Shown here: positions 9,332-18,675 of the stretch, in pieces
Numbering within the stretch: position 1 is the stretch's first letter
Layout: each line of letters begins with the position of its first letter
Source: an uncultured cyanobacterium
GTDB taxonomy: Bacteria > Cyanobacteriota > Cyanobacteriia > PCC-6307 > Cyanobiaceae
Assembly: GCA_903917565.1 (NCBI GenBank)
Contig: CAIXBB010000019.1
Location: forward strand, 37,857 to 101,856
Direction of reading: 5' to 3'
Length of the DNA stretch: 64,000 nt
Program-made: the position numbers and the translations under genes
Notes under the pieces: generated by a model
Seen by the model: only the letters and a program-made list of their open reading frames with translations
Databases searched by the model: none
Told to the model about the DNA's origin: nothing

Positions 9332-10468
9332 TCAGGCGACCTGCCGCAGTCGGCCCCGGTTGAGCACCTGGCGGTAGTAGCCCTGAAGCTGGGCAGTCGC
9401 GCTGGGCCAGCCCCAGCGTTCAGCCTCCTCGCGGGCGGCCTGGCGCAGCTGGCGGCGGGCCGCCGGATCCCCGAGCAGCCGTTTGACGGCCGTGGGCAGG
9501 CTGGTGGGCTTGTCGGGGTCATACAGGCAGCCGTTGACGCCGTCATTGACGATGTCTGGGATGCCTCCCCGATTGGCCCCCACCACAGGACAACCGGCGG
9601 CCATGGCCTCAAGGAGCACCAGGCCGAGGGTTTCGGTGCTCGACGGGAACAGGAAGGCATCGCCGCTGGCGTAGGCGGAGGCCAGCTCCTCCCCGGCCAG
9701 GTAGCCCACGAAGGTGGTGGCGGTGCCTTCGAAATGACGTTCCAGCTGCTGGCGGTGGGGACCGTCCCCCACCAGGGCCAGGCGGGTCTGGGGCATCGCT
9801 TCGAGCACCGGTCGGATCCTGTCGATCTGCTTTTCCGCCGAGAGCCGGCCGATGTAAAGGAGCAGATGTCCGGTGTCGTCGTGACCACCGTGGAGTCGCT
9901 GGCGCATGGCGGCGGAGGCCAGTTCGGGACGGAACAGGTCGGTGTCGACGCCGCGCTGCCACAGGGCCGTGTGCTGGATGCCCCTGGAGGCCAGTTCCTC
10001 CACCATGGCGGTGGAGGTGCAGAGATTGAGCTGGGCCTGGTTGTGGGCCGCCTTGAGCAGTTCCCACAGCAGGGGCTCCAGCATCCCCATGCCGTAGTGC
10101 TCCAGGTACTTGGGCAGATGGGTGTGGTAGCTGGCCACCAGCGGCAGACCGCGGCTGCGGGCCAACCAGATGCCCCCCAGGCCAAGCACCGCCGGATTGA
10201 CCACGTGAACCAGATCGGGGCTGAAGCGATCGAGGGCCTCGGAGACCGCCGGCCGCGGCAGGGCCAGCTTCAGTTCGGGGTAGAGGGGAAGCGGCATCGC
10301 CGGTACCCCCACCACCCGGGCCCCCATGTAGGCCTCCGGAGCCCCTTCGGGACAGAAGATCAGCACCTCATCGCCGGCCGCAACAAGTTGCTGCACCGTC
10401 TTGGTGAGCCGCGTGACGATGCCATCGACCTTCGGCAGGAAGGTTTCGGTGAAAAAGGCGATCTTCAC
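9332..10468 (-). CDS. sqdX: Sulfoquinovosyltransferase SqdX
   Basis: The 378-residue family 4 glycosyltransferase moves sulfoquinovose from UDP-sulfoquinovose to diacylglycerol, the last step of sulfolipid (SQDG) synthesis at the thylakoid membrane. The N-terminal MKIAFFTETFLPKVDGIVTR is characteristic of SqdX. YHTHLPKYLEHYG marks the lipid-acceptor half. The C-terminal nucleotide-sugar site contains the E-x7-E motif in TETLGLVLLEAMAAG. It lies 11 bp behind sqdB on the same strand, forming the usual sqdB-sqdX operon. Length is normal. Confidence 0.95.
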   Translation of the reverse strand: MKIAFFTETFLPKVDGIVTRLTKTVQQLVAAGDEVLIFCPEGAPEAYMGARVVGVPAMPLPLYPELKLALPRPAVSEALDRFSPDLVHVVNPAVLGLGGIWLARSRGLPLVASYHTHLPKYLEHYGMGMLEPLLWELLKAAHNQAQLNLCTSTAMVEELASRGIQHTALWQRGVDTDLFRPELASAAMRQRLHGGHDDTGHLLLYIGRLSAEKQIDRIRPVLEAMPQTRLALVGDGPHRQQLERHFEGTATTFVGYLAGEELASAYASGDAFLFPSSTETLGLVLLEAMAAGCPVVGANRGGIPDIVNDGVNGCLYDPDKPTSLPTAVKRLLGDPAARRQLRQAAREEAERWGWPSATAQLQGYYRQVLNRGRLRQVA

Positions 10469-10479
10469 AGGGGGGAGAT

Positions 10480-11676
10480 TCAGGCGAAGGCCTTGATCGC
10501 TTCAGCCTGGCGCTGGGTCCAGGCCGAGAGGCAGGGAATCTTGGAGCGGTCGCACCGGTCGGCCCAGCGGCGGGCCACGTCCACCACCTCCGCCAGGAGG
10601 CCGTCATCGAGGGTGGTGGGCTTGAGGCCCAGTTCGATGAAGCAACGGTTGTCGACGATCAGATCGTTCTCGATCGCCTCCTTGCGGGGGTTGGGCAGGT
10701 AGTTGATCTCGGCGTCAGTGAGGGCCGCCACCTTGCGGGCCAGTTCGCCGACCTGGTGGCTCTCGGTCATCTGGTTGAAGATCTTCACTTTGTCACCGGG
10801 CGCTGGGGGGTTCTCCAGGGCCAACTGGACGCAGCGCACCGAATCCCGGATGTGGATGAAGGCCCGCGTCTGGCCGCCGGTGCCGTGCACGGTGAGGGGG
10901 TAGCCGATCGCCGCCTGCATCAGGAAGCGGTTCAGGACGGTGCCGTAGTCGCCGTCGTAGTCGAAGCGGTTGGTGAGCCGCGGATCCCGCTGGGTGAGTT
11001 CGGTGTTGGTGCCCCAGACGATGCCCTGATGCAGATCGGTGACCCGGATCGCGTCGTTCTTGTTGTAGTAGAAGAACAGCAGCTGGTCCAGCGTCTTGGT
11101 CATGTGATAGACGCTTCCCGGATCCGTGGGATGCAGGATCTTCTCGGTGAAGCAGGTGCCGTCGGGCTGGGGCACCTCCACCGTGAGGTAGCCCTCGGGG
11201 ATCGTGGCGCCGCGGTGGGATCCGTAGCCGTAGACCCCCATGGTGCCGAGGTGCACGATGTGGACGTCAAGGCCGCTGTCGACGATGGCCGCCAGCAGGT
11301 TGTGGGTGCCGTTGACGTTGTTGTCGACCGTGTAGCGCTTGGTGGCGCTGCTCTTCATCGAGTAGGGGGCAGCCCGCTGCTCGGCGAAGTGGACGATGGC
11401 CGATGGGCGCTCGCTGCGCAGCAGTTCCAGCAGCCGGTCGAACTCCCGGGCGATGTCGAGGTGCACGAATCTGATCGTGCGACCGCCCACCTGATCCCAG
11501 GCCCGCAGGCGGTCCTGGATGGTGGCGATCGGCGTGAGCGACTCGACGCCGAGGTCGATGTCGATCTTGCGTCGACTCAGGTTGTCGACGACGACGACGT
11601 CGTGTCCGGCTTCCGCCAGGTTCACGGCACAGGGCCAACCACAGAAGCCGTCGCCGCCGAGAACGAGAACCTTCAC
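10480..11676 (-). CDS. sqdB: UDP-sulfoquinovose synthase SqdB
   Basis: The 398-residue short-chain dehydrogenase/epimerase-type enzyme makes UDP-sulfoquinovose from UDP-glucose and sulfite. The NAD-binding motif GGDGFCGWPCA is at the N-terminus. The catalytic-type YHMTK (Tyr and Lys) is near residue 190. MGVYGYG, HQGIVWG and the terminal SDR-specific region match SqdB. Sulfolipid is an anionic thylakoid lipid that can replace phosphatidylglycerol under phosphate limitation. It is followed after 11 bp by sqdX. No defect is seen. Confidence 0.97.
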   Translation of the reverse strand: MKVLVLGGDGFCGWPCAVNLAEAGHDVVVVDNLSRRKIDIDLGVESLTPIATIQDRLRAWDQVGGRTIRFVHLDIAREFDRLLELLRSERPSAIVHFAEQRAAPYSMKSSATKRYTVDNNVNGTHNLLAAIVDSGLDVHIVHLGTMGVYGYGSHRGATIPEGYLTVEVPQPDGTCFTEKILHPTDPGSVYHMTKTLDQLLFFYYNKNDAIRVTDLHQGIVWGTNTELTQRDPRLTNRFDYDGDYGTVLNRFLMQAAIGYPLTVHGTGGQTRAFIHIRDSVRCVQLALENPPAPGDKVKIFNQMTESHQVGELARKVAALTDAEINYLPNPRKEAIENDLIVDNRCFIELGLKPTTLDDGLLAEVVDVARRWADRCDRSKIPCLSAWTQRQAEAIKAFA

Positions 11677-11744
11677 CCCAGACTCCTGAACGAGCAGTTG
11701 CTCAGATGGGCAAGCTACTACAGGCCTCAGATGGCCCTCCGGTG

Positions 11745-11933
11745 TCAGCTGATGCCGGCCGCCACCGCCACCATCACGGCCACGAGCACGAGGCCGCCGA
11801 TCAGCAGTATCCGGTTGGCACCGCTGGTCTCGCCCTTCTCCTGGAGCACCATGCGGGGCTCCTTGGCGAAGGCGTTGAGCTTGCCGCCGTCTTCTTCGGT
11901 GACCTGCATGGCTGGAGGATCGGTTTGCGGCAA
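11745..11933 (-). CDS. Ssl1498-family light-harvesting-like small membrane protein
   Basis: 62 residues, or 54 from the internal ATG at 11909. The N-terminal block TEEDGGKLNAFAKEP is the signature of the cyanobacterial Ssl1498 family. It is followed by one transmembrane helix (ILLIGGLVLVAVMVAVAAG) at the C-terminus. Family members are small thylakoid proteins related in name to high-light-inducible proteins, although this copy lacks the chlorophyll-binding ExNGR motif. It sits between thiG and sqdB on the same strand. Its function is not established. Confidence 0.75.
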   Translation of the reverse strand: MPQTDPPAMQVTEEDGGKLNAFAKEPRMVLQEKGETSGANRILLIGGLVLVAVMVAVAAGIS

Positions 11934-11967
11934 ACCCTATGGAGGGCTGCCTGGATCGCTCCGATCG

Positions 11968-12789
11968 TCAATGGTTCGTCACACGCCCTTCCAGCGGCGA
12001 ACTGGCCCTGGCTTCGGCCCGCTGCGGCAGCCGACCCGCCAGCAGGGCGGTGCGACCGGCTTCGGTGGCGAGGGCCATCGCCCTCGCCATCGCCGCTGGA
12101 TCCCCAGCCAGGGCAATGGCGCTGTTGATCAGCAGGGCGTCGGCGCCCATCTCCATCGCCTGGGCGGCTTCACTGGGCACCCCGAGGCCCGCATCCACCA
12201 CCACCGGGATGCCGGAACTCTCGATGATCAGGGCGATGTTGGCGGCGTTGCGGAGGCCCTGGCCCGATCCGATCGGCGATCCCAGCGGCATCACCGTGGC
12301 GCAGCCAGCCTCCTCCAGCCGCTTGGCCAGCAGGGGATCGGCATTGATGTAGGGCAGCACGGCGAAGCCCTCCTTCACCAGCTGCTCGGCGGCCTCGAGC
12401 GTACCGAAGGGATCGGGGAGCAGGTGGCGGGAATCGGGGATCACCTCCAGCTTCACGAAGTTGTTGTCTTCCTGGCCCGCCAGGCGCGCCAGCTCCCGGC
12501 CCAGTCGGGCCACCCGAACCGCTTCCTCGGCGGTGGCGCAGCCTGCCGTGTTGGGCAGCATCCAGATCCGGCTCCAGTCGATCGCCTCCATCAGGCCGCC
12601 GTGGCCTGGGGCACCGCTCTGGACGCGCCTGACCGCCACCGTGACGATCTCGCAGCCGCTGGCCTCCAGGCTGGCCTGCATGGCCTCCAGGCTCGGGTAC
12701 TTGCCGGTGCCTGTCATCAGACGGCTGCGGAAACGGCGGCCAGCGATCACCAGATCGTCGTGGGAGGTGGTGGTAGCGATGGCGGTCAA
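11968..12789 (-). CDS. thiG: Thiazole synthase ThiG
   Basis: The 273-residue TIM-barrel enzyme forms the thiazole phosphate of thiamine from deoxyxylulose phosphate, ThiS-thiocarboxylate and dehydroglycine. The start was placed at the TTG at 12789, which gives the usual short lead before [20 protein letters not shown]; a longer frame would extend almost into the divergent gene. Visible motifs are the Schiff-base lysine in [24 protein letters not shown] and [12 protein letters not shown]. Length is normal. The neighbours are not thiamine genes. Confidence 0.95.
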   Translation of the reverse strand: MTAIATTTSHDDLVIAGRRFRSRLMTGTGKYPSLEAMQASLEASGCEIVTVAVRRVQSGAPGHGGLMEAIDWSRIWMLPNTAGCATAEEAVRVARLGRELARLAGQEDNNFVKLEVIPDSRHLLPDPFGTLEAAEQLVKEGFAVLPYINADPLLAKRLEEAGCATVMPLGSPIGSGQGLRNAANIALIIESSGIPVVVDAGLGVPSEAAQAMEMGADALLINSAIALAGDPAAMARAMALATEAGRTALLAGRLPQRAEARASSPLEGRVTNH

Positions 12790-12855
12790 GGTCGGAGGCC
12801 TGCGGCGGACGGGCACATCCCGATTAGTCTGCCTTCTGCCTACGAGACCCACGCC

Positions 12856-13425
12856 ATGCCGGTGCCTCTGGCCGCCCTGCCCCTGCTGCTCGCCGTCAGC
12901 CCGGTGCTTGCCGCGAGCCCTTCGCCGGCCAATGGGTTCGTGCCCTTCACCGCTCCCGAGATCAAGGCGACCGTCGAGGATGGCGGCGCCAACGGCGAGG
13001 TCGAGACCTTCGACCCGATCGCCCGGGCCCGGATGATCGCCGAGCAGATGCCCCGTCGCTGGAGCGGCCGTTACCAGTCCTTCAGCGGCGGTCCGACCGT
13101 GCCTGTCCAGCTGCGCATCGATGGGGTCACACCGATGGGTCAGATGGTCGATCTGCGCGGTTCGATGGCTATCGGCGGGGTTGAGTCACCGGTGCAGGGC
13201 AACCTCAATGCCAAGTCGGACCAGCTCGACCTGCTCCTGCTGGGTGACCCCCTCGGCGGCGCCCTGGAGCCCGGTGGCGCCTTTCAGAGCGTGCAGGGCC
13301 TCTCCCTGAGCGGCTGGCGGGCGCCCCGCCTCACCACCCCCGGGGGGCGGCTGCAGTTGATTCCTGAGGCGACCGCCGCCGCCGCCCCTGCGGCTGGGCA
13401 GCCACCGGTGCGTGGTCTCTGGTGA
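12856..13425 (+). CDS. Conserved exported hypothetical protein
   Basis: 189 residues from the ATG at 12856. The N-terminus ([16 protein letters not shown]) is a clear signal peptide with a likely cleavage site near residue 21. The mature region includes [19 protein letters not shown] and a beta-rich segment ([18 protein letters not shown]), then a proline/alanine-rich tail. It resembles cyanobacterial hypothetical secreted proteins of unknown function. It is divergent from thiG, and its stop is convergent with ycf37 (gap of 37 bp). A much longer open frame covering the same strand upstream is an antisense shadow of sqdB and thiG. Confidence 0.72.
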   Translation: MPVPLAALPLLLAVSPVLAASPSPANGFVPFTAPEIKATVEDGGANGEVETFDPIARARMIAEQMPRRWSGRYQSFSGGPTVPVQLRIDGVTPMGQMVDLRGSMAIGGVESPVQGNLNAKSDQLDLLLLGDPLGGALEPGGAFQSVQGLSLSGWRAPRLTTPGGRLQLIPEATAAAAPAAGQPPVRGLW

Positions 13426-13462
13426 GAGCCAGGTCACCGCTGACGACCCTGCCAGGCGAACG

Positions 13463-14026
13463 TCAGGACCCCTTGCCGTTGCCGTTGGTCACCTTGCCAC
13501 TGCGCCGTTCCAGGATGGTGAGCCGTTTGCGGGCCGTCTTGTTGGTGGCCTCCAGCTGCAGAACCCGCTCGTAGAGGGTTCTTGCTTCGTCCGGTTTGGA
13601 CTGTTTCTCCAGGGCGAAGGCCAGGTTGTTGATCGCCACCGGGTAATCGGCCTTGGCCCGCAGCGCAGCCCGGTAGTGACGCACGGCGGCGGGGTAGTTG
13701 TTCTGGGCCGCCAGGGTGAAGCCGAGGGCGTTCTCCATCAGGGCCCGCGCCTCGGCGGGGACGTTCTCGGCGTCGGCCAGTTTCAGGGCCTGCTTGAGAT
13801 TGGCCTGCGCTTCGACGTAGAGACGCTTGCGCAGCTGGACCGATGCCAGCTCGTAAAGGGTGGAGACATCCCGGGACGCGCCGCTGGCCTTGTCGTTGCC
13901 GCCAAGCCTGGCCATGGCGAGTTCATCGCGCCGCACCCGCAGGATCTGGCGCGCGACCACGACGGCCGCCACGCCCAGCAGGGCGATCAGGCCAAGCAGG
14001 TAGGCCTGGGGCAGCAGGTCGTTCAT
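13463..14026 (-). CDS. ycf37: Ycf37-family TPR protein (photosystem I assembly/stability)
   Basis: 187 residues from the ATG at 14026; the longer upstream open frame overlaps rplT and was not used. An N-terminal transmembrane helix (about residues 8-25) is followed by RQILRVRRDE and three tetratricopeptide repeats between about residues 60 and 165 (NALGFTLAAQNNYPAAVRHY and AINNLAFALEKQSKPDEAR). This architecture matches Ycf37, a thylakoid protein linked to photosystem I accumulation in Synechocystis. The C-terminus is basic. It follows rplT on the same strand with a 37-bp gap. The assignment rests on architecture and motif recall, so a generic TPR protein remains possible. Confidence 0.7.
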   Translation of the reverse strand: MNDLLPQAYLLGLIALLGVAAVVVARQILRVRRDELAMARLGGNDKASGASRDVSTLYELASVQLRKRLYVEAQANLKQALKLADAENVPAEARALMENALGFTLAAQNNYPAAVRHYRAALRAKADYPVAINNLAFALEKQSKPDEARTLYERVLQLEATNKTARKRLTILERRSGKVTNGNGKGS

Positions 14027-14063
14027 CGGGGCCGGCCGGACGGTCGGAGCTGGGAGGACGGCG

Positions 14064-14411
14064 TCAGTGGCCTGCCGCGGTGGCGACGGCGGAGAAGCTG
14101 GAGGGATCAGCGACTGCCAGCTGGGCCAGCATCTTGCGGTTGAGGCGCACGTCGGCCCGCTTGAGGCCACCGATCAGCTTGCTGTAGCTGAGGCCGTTCA
14201 TGCGGGCGGCGGCGTTGATCCTGGCGATCCAGAGCCGGCGGAAATCACGCTTGCGGCGGCGACGATCGCGATAGGCGTTGCAAAGGGCCTTCATGACCCG
14301 CTGGTTGGCCGTGCGGAACAGGCTGCCGTTGCTCCCCTGGAAGCCGCGGGCAAGACGAAGAATTTTGTTGCGGCGTTTGCGGGCGACGTTGCCCCTCTTG
14401 ACGCGGGCCAT
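14064..14411 (-). CDS. rplT: 50S ribosomal protein L20
   Basis: 115 residues beginning [18 protein letters not shown], the invariant basic N-terminus of L20, followed by [20 protein letters not shown] and the C-terminal globular part. It assembles early on 23S rRNA. It is 62 bp downstream of rpmI in the common rpmI-rplT order; infC is not adjacent. Length is normal. Confidence 0.98.
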   Translation of the reverse strand: MARVKRGNVARKRRNKILRLARGFQGSNGSLFRTANQRVMKALCNAYRDRRRRKRDFRRLWIARINAAARMNGLSYSKLIGGLKRADVRLNRKMLAQLAVADPSSFSAVATAAGH

Positions 14412-14473
14412 GGAAGGTGATCTCTGGGTGGAAAAACAGGAAGGCGGAAACTCCGGAGGGAGCTTGACCGGAC

Positions 14474-14674
14474 TCAGCCGGCGTAGGGCAGCATCCGGGC
14501 CACGTTGTCGTGGTCGCGCTCGTCAACCACCGCCATCGTCCCCAGATAGCGCTTGCGCTTGGGGCTCTTGTGGTCGAGCAGGTGGTTGAGGAAGGCGCGC
14601 CGGCGCATGAATTTGCCGGTGCCGGTGGCCTTGAACCGCTTCGCGGCCGCTTTGCGGGTCTTGAGCTTCGGCAT
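14474..14674 (-). CDS. rpmI: 50S ribosomal protein L35
   Basis: 66 residues: [20 protein letters not shown] then [19 protein letters not shown], the conserved L35 sequence. The ATG at 14674 is 70 bp from the divergent SpoIID-type gene, so this short gap must hold both promoters. It is first in a same-strand run with rplT and ycf37. Confidence 0.97.
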   Translation of the reverse strand: MPKLKTRKAAAKRFKATGTGKFMRRRAFLNHLLDHKSPKRKRYLGTMAVVDERDHDNVARMLPYAG

Positions 14675-14744
14675 CTCGGTAGGCGCAGGCACAAACAAGC
14701 ACACTACGACGCGGGTGCACCCCCCTCCAACCCCTGCCCTGTCG

Positions 14745-16349
14745 ATGTCGCTGCGTCCCCGTGTTCTGCCCAGGCTGCTGCTGGCGATGGCGATCCTGTT
14801 CCCGGCCGGCTGCCGCGCCGACCAGGGGCCGCTCGCCCCACCGCCGCCACCCGCCCCAGGCGCCCCCACTCCCCGCGCTCCGGCCCCCGAGCCAGCCACC
14901 CTGATGCACTGGCCGGTGGGCCGGCCGGCGGCGTTGACCGCAGCGAACCCGGTGTTGTGGGTGGCCCTGGCGGCAAGGATGGGTCCGGCGCCGGCGGAGG
15001 CGCCGACGGCCCAGCCCCTGCGGCTGCGCAGCGCCAGCGGCTTGCTCACCTTGATCGATGCCAACGGCCAGCGCTTCCAGGCCCCCGAGCTGGTGCTGCA
15101 TTGGCGCCGCGAGATTCTGCCCAGGCCCACGACGCTGCGGCGCCGCGTGCTGGGGCCGTTCGCCAGTTTCGAGAGCGCCGAGCAGGCCGCCGGGCTCTGG
15201 CGTGCCGTGGGGGTGGAGGCCGCGATCGCCAGGCCCCGCGACTGGGAGGTGTGGGCTCCGGCCGGGGCGCCCGATCCCGCCTCCCTTCCGGACGGTGTGC
15301 GGCTGACGGGCTTCGAGCAAACCGTCGCTGAGCGGGTCGGGCTGGAGTTGCGCCGGGCCCAGGGGGCGGTGCCCCTGGCCTCTCCGATCCGGATCGAGGC
15401 CCCCGGAGCCCTGCTCTGGAAGCAGGGGGCCTACGCCGGCCCCTTCCAGCTGCTGGCCGATGCGCACGGGGGGTGGAGCCTGGTGGAGCAGGTGCCCCTG
15501 GAGCGCTACCTGGAGGGCGTGGTTCCCCACGAGATCGGTGCCGGGGTGCCGGCCGCGGCCCTCGAGGCCCAGGCCGTGCTGGCCCGCACCTGGGCGGTGC
15601 GCAACCAGCACCGTTTCGTGGTGGATGGCTACCACCTCTGCGCCGATACCCAGTGCCAGGTGTACAGCGATCCGCGCCAGGCCGGTGCCGCCGTGCGCCA
15701 GGCCATCGCCGCCACCCGGCTGGCCGTGCTGATGGCCGCTGATGGCCCCATCCACGCCGTCTACCACGCCAGCAACGGAGGCATCAGTGCCGCCTACACG
15801 GAGGCCTGGAGCGGCGCGTCGGTGCCCTATCTGAACCCCTTTCCCGACGGGCCCGCCCCCTTCCAGACCCGGTTCCCCGTGCCCCTGGCCGCCGCTGCCC
15901 TGCGGACGCTGCTGCGGGACGGCCAGGCGGCCTGGGGGGCCGACCATCCCGCCTTCCGCTGGCAGCGGCAGCTCACGGCCGCCCAGATCGCCGCCGCCCT
16001 GGGGCCTGAGCGGGGGGTGGGGCGGCCCACGGCCCTGAAGGTGCTGGCCCGCGGCCCCAGCGGCCGGGTGCTGGCCCTTGAGGTGCAGGGAAGCGAAGGC
16101 CGCACCGTGTTGCGGCTGGATGCCATCCGTCGCACCCTGCGCAGCCTGCCCAGCACCCTGTTCACCCTGCAGGCTGCGGGGCCGGGAGTGTGGCAGCTGG
16201 TCGGCGGGGGCTTCGGCCATGGGGCCGGTCTCTCCCAGGCGGGTGCGATCGATCTGGCCGGCCGCGGCTGGAGCACGCGACGGATCCTGGCGCACTATTA
16301 CCCCGGCACCACGTTGCAACCCCTCGGTGCCGGCGGCGATTCCCCTTAG
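14745..16349 (+). CDS. SpoIID/LytB-domain protein
   Basis: 534 residues from the ATG at 14745. The N-terminus has a signal peptide ([16 protein letters not shown]), possibly a lipoprotein signal although the lipobox is imperfect. A proline-rich linker follows. The SpoIID domain spans about residues 245-525 and shows [38 protein letters not shown], and the C-terminal [15 protein letters not shown]. In Bacillus, SpoIID is a lytic transglycosylase acting on stem-peptide-free glycan. Cyanobacterial homologues lack a sporulation context and are probably envelope remodelling factors (inference). The glutamate in VPHEIG corresponds to the catalytic position. Confidence 0.9.
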   Translation: MSLRPRVLPRLLLAMAILFPAGCRADQGPLAPPPPPAPGAPTPRAPAPEPATLMHWPVGRPAALTAANPVLWVALAARMGPAPAEAPTAQPLRLRSASGLLTLIDANGQRFQAPELVLHWRREILPRPTTLRRRVLGPFASFESAEQAAGLWRAVGVEAAIARPRDWEVWAPAGAPDPASLPDGVRLTGFEQTVAERVGLELRRAQGAVPLASPIRIEAPGALLWKQGAYAGPFQLLADAHGGWSLVEQVPLERYLEGVVPHEIGAGVPAAALEAQAVLARTWAVRNQHRFVVDGYHLCADTQCQVYSDPRQAGAAVRQAIAATRLAVLMAADGPIHAVYHASNGGISAAYTEAWSGASVPYLNPFPDGPAPFQTRFPVPLAAAALRTLLRDGQAAWGADHPAFRWQRQLTAAQIAAALGPERGVGRPTALKVLARGPSGRVLALEVQGSEGRTVLRLDAIRRTLRSLPSTLFTLQAAGPGVWQLVGGGFGHGAGLSQAGAIDLAGRGWSTRRILAHYYPGTTLQPLGAGGDSP

Positions 16350-16362
16350 AGTCAGGGCCTGG

Positions 16363-17787
16363 ATGAGGATCACCATGGCTGCCGGCGGCAGTGACAGCGA
16401 TCGCCGCCGTGCCAAGGCGGCCCTGTTCCTCGCCTGTTGTGGCCTGGTAGGCATCGCCCCCCACTGGCTGCCCCCCGGCCGCAGTCTTGTGCCGGCGTTG
16501 TCCTTGGCGACGTTGCTCGGGGGTTACAGCCTGCGGACCGTTCTGCTGCAGGCCTTCCGCCGCAGCCGCAGCGAAACGCCCCCGCCGGATCTTTCTGCCG
16601 CTGCCCCAGTATCGGCCGCCCCCTCGTCAGCCGTCGACGTGGTGGTCGCCGCCCGCGACGAGCAGGCGGTGATCGCCCGCCTGGTGGAGCGCATCGCGGC
16701 CCTGCGCTGGCCTGAGGGTCAGCTGACCCTGTGGGTGGTGGATGACGGCAGTGACGATCGCACCCCTGAGCTGCTGGCCGAGCTCCAGGGACGCCATCCC
16801 TTCCTGCGGGTGTTGCGACGCCCCCGGGATGCGGGGGGTGGCAAATCGGGAGCGCTCAATCTGGTGTTGCAGCAACTGGGCGGCCGCTGGATGATGGTCC
16901 TTGATGCGGATGCCGATCTGCAGTCCGATGTGCTCGAGCGCGTCGTTCCCTGGGCCGAGGCCGGTGGCTGGGCGGCGGTGCAGCTGCGCAAGGCGGTGGC
17001 GAATGCCCAGACCAACCTGCTCACCACCGCCCAGGCGATGGAGATGGCCTTCGACGCCATGGTTCAGGAGGGGCGTCTGGCCAACGGCGGGGTGGCTGAA
17101 TTGCGGGGCAATGGGCAGTTGCTGTCCCGGGAGGCGCTGCTGAAGGTCGGCGGCTTCAACGAAGACACCGTGACCGACGACCTCGACCTCAGCTTCCGCT
17201 TTCTGCTCGAGGGCCTGCCGATCGGGGTGCTCTGGGATCCCCCGGTGCAGGAGGAGGCGGTGCTGACGCTGCCGGCCCTGTGGCGCCAGCGCCAGCGATG
17301 GGCCGAAGGCGGGCTTCAGCGCTTCTTCGACTACGGCTCCGGCCTGGTCTCCGACCGTCTCGGTTTCAGCCAGAAGCTGGATCTCACCTGCTTCTTCCTG
17401 CTGCAGTACGTGCTGCCGGTGGTGGCCAGTGCCGATCTGATCGGAACCGTGCTCACCCGCACGGCCCCCACCATGTGGCCGTTCTCGATCGTGGCCCTGG
17501 CCCTCTCGGGACTGGCGATCGCCACGGGCTGCCGCCGCCCGTCGGAGGGGCCTCCCCTGCCGGCGATGAACCCCTTCACTGCGGGCCTGGGCATCCTTTA
17601 TCTGGTCCACTGGTTCGTGGTGATCCCCTGGGTGACCCTGAAGATGGCCCTGCTGCCCAAGAAGCTGGTGTGGGTCAAGACGCTTCACCTTGGCTCGGAA
17701 CACAGTGATGCCCATGCAGACGGAGGCTCCGCTGACCGGGCTGATCAGGAGGCCGGGGATCTGGCGACCGAGATCAGTCAGGCTTGA
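16363..17787 (+). CDS. Membrane glycosyltransferase family 2, MgdA-like candidate
   Basis: 474 residues from the ATG at 16363, or 470 from 16375. Two hydrophobic segments near the N-terminus precede a GT-A domain: DVVVAARDEQAVIARL, VVDDGSDDRT, and the DxD in VLDADADL. It continues with TDDLDLSFR and the QRQRWAEGG motif typical of processive-type membrane family 2 enzymes. Three to four C-terminal transmembrane helices follow. The NRWAEGG-type motif and topology resemble cyanobacterial monoglucosyldiacylglycerol synthase (Sll1377), the first enzyme of galactolipid synthesis in these organisms. The specific function is an inference; a polysaccharide role is the alternative. Confidence 0.85.
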   Translation: MRITMAAGGSDSDRRRAKAALFLACCGLVGIAPHWLPPGRSLVPALSLATLLGGYSLRTVLLQAFRRSRSETPPPDLSAAAPVSAAPSSAVDVVVAARDEQAVIARLVERIAALRWPEGQLTLWVVDDGSDDRTPELLAELQGRHPFLRVLRRPRDAGGGKSGALNLVLQQLGGRWMMVLDADADLQSDVLERVVPWAEAGGWAAVQLRKAVANAQTNLLTTAQAMEMAFDAMVQEGRLANGGVAELRGNGQLLSREALLKVGGFNEDTVTDDLDLSFRFLLEGLPIGVLWDPPVQEEAVLTLPALWRQRQRWAEGGLQRFFDYGSGLVSDRLGFSQKLDLTCFFLLQYVLPVVASADLIGTVLTRTAPTMWPFSIVALALSGLAIATGCRRPSEGPPLPAMNPFTAGLGILYLVHWFVVIPWVTLKMALLPKKLVWVKTLHLGSEHSDAHADGGSADRADQEAGDLATEISQA

Positions 17788-17870
17788 CCCCAGGGTTGAC
17801 CCCATGAATCCCATTCCTCCATCAGGGTCCAGGTCACTGGATGTGATTTATCAGGACCTTCAACTGTGCG

Positions 17871-18392
17871 ATGGCAATCACTATTGCCATCCCCTGTCTC
17901 ACCACGGATTACGTTCTGATCATCAGCTCCCATGCTGTGATCGAAAACCCCCTGGCACTCGGCAAGGCCATGGAACTCTTGGACTCCCATCCTCGCCTTG
18001 GCGGCGCAGGCTTCTCGTCCCATGCTCATGGTGAAACAAGGCCACACGTCGTTACTGCAAACGGCTTCAACGAATTGAATGGCCTTTGGAATTCTTGCTC
18101 TCTATCGGGCTAGTCTGCTGAGGGAGAGGCCGTTCAACCCAGACGTCTTCTCGGCTGAAGATCAGGAGTGCTCAAAGTGGCTTCTGCATTCGAGGGGAAT
18201 GGAGTTGGCCCATTGAGGTGGAACGGCCATGCAGAACAATAATCCAAGGCAGATGAGCCGGGAAAAGAGAGTTAAGGGATCGGAGTGTGTAGCGGGGTTC
18301 GTTGATTCAAGCTATCTTTCCTTCGCCTTTATTAAGGGATGCTTCTACAATGCCGTCTATGAGCTTTATCGACTGCAGCCATCCCTGGCATG
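17871..18392 (+). pseudogene. Decayed family 2 glycosyltransferase
   Basis: Fragments of one glycosyltransferase can be read in order but in different frames. First comes YVLIISSHAVIENPLALGKA then ELLDSHPRLGG, where related enzymes have a DxD-type motif (IIDSDAV); here it reads IISSHAV. Next is LALYRASLLRERPFNPDVF and SAEDQECSKWLLHSRGMEL, ending in a stop. The last part (SSYLSFAFIKGCFYNAVYEL) ends with a stop at 18392. Frameshifts, a stop and loss of the metal-binding aspartates show it is dead. SAEDQE is the common acceptor-side motif of this type. It follows the intact membrane glycosyltransferase on the same strand but is a different subfamily. Confidence 0.65.
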
Positions 18393-18675
18393 ATTCTGGT
18401 TTCTTGTCGGATTGGCGCTGATCAGAATCAGAATCTTTGGCGCCAATGGCCGATCGAGTTACAGCCTTCATCCGGGCGATCCAGAGGCCCTTTGGCTTCC
18501 CGTCGGTTGGCAGTGATGCTTCCGTCCATACCGTCTATTGGGCTCGAAGCTTTGATTGCCTGGCAGGCAGCTTTCTGGCGTTCCAGCACCATGACGAGGA
18601 GCCTGATTGAGCGACTGCGCCGGCAGCAGGTCTGGGGGCCTGAGCCGTCCAATCGATGGAACACGATCCATGGCT
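18393..18675. other. Intergenic between decayed glycosyltransferase and dnaX, no gene recognised
   Basis: Several short frames with interrupting stops; none is recognised. It is probably further debris of the preceding pseudogene region. Confidence 0.45.

Noticed and set aside
10756..12855. Long plus-strand frame leading into the exported hypothetical protein
   Set aside because: It lies opposite sqdB, the Ssl1498-like gene and thiG. Only the part from the ATG at 12856 has a signal peptide and gene-like composition.
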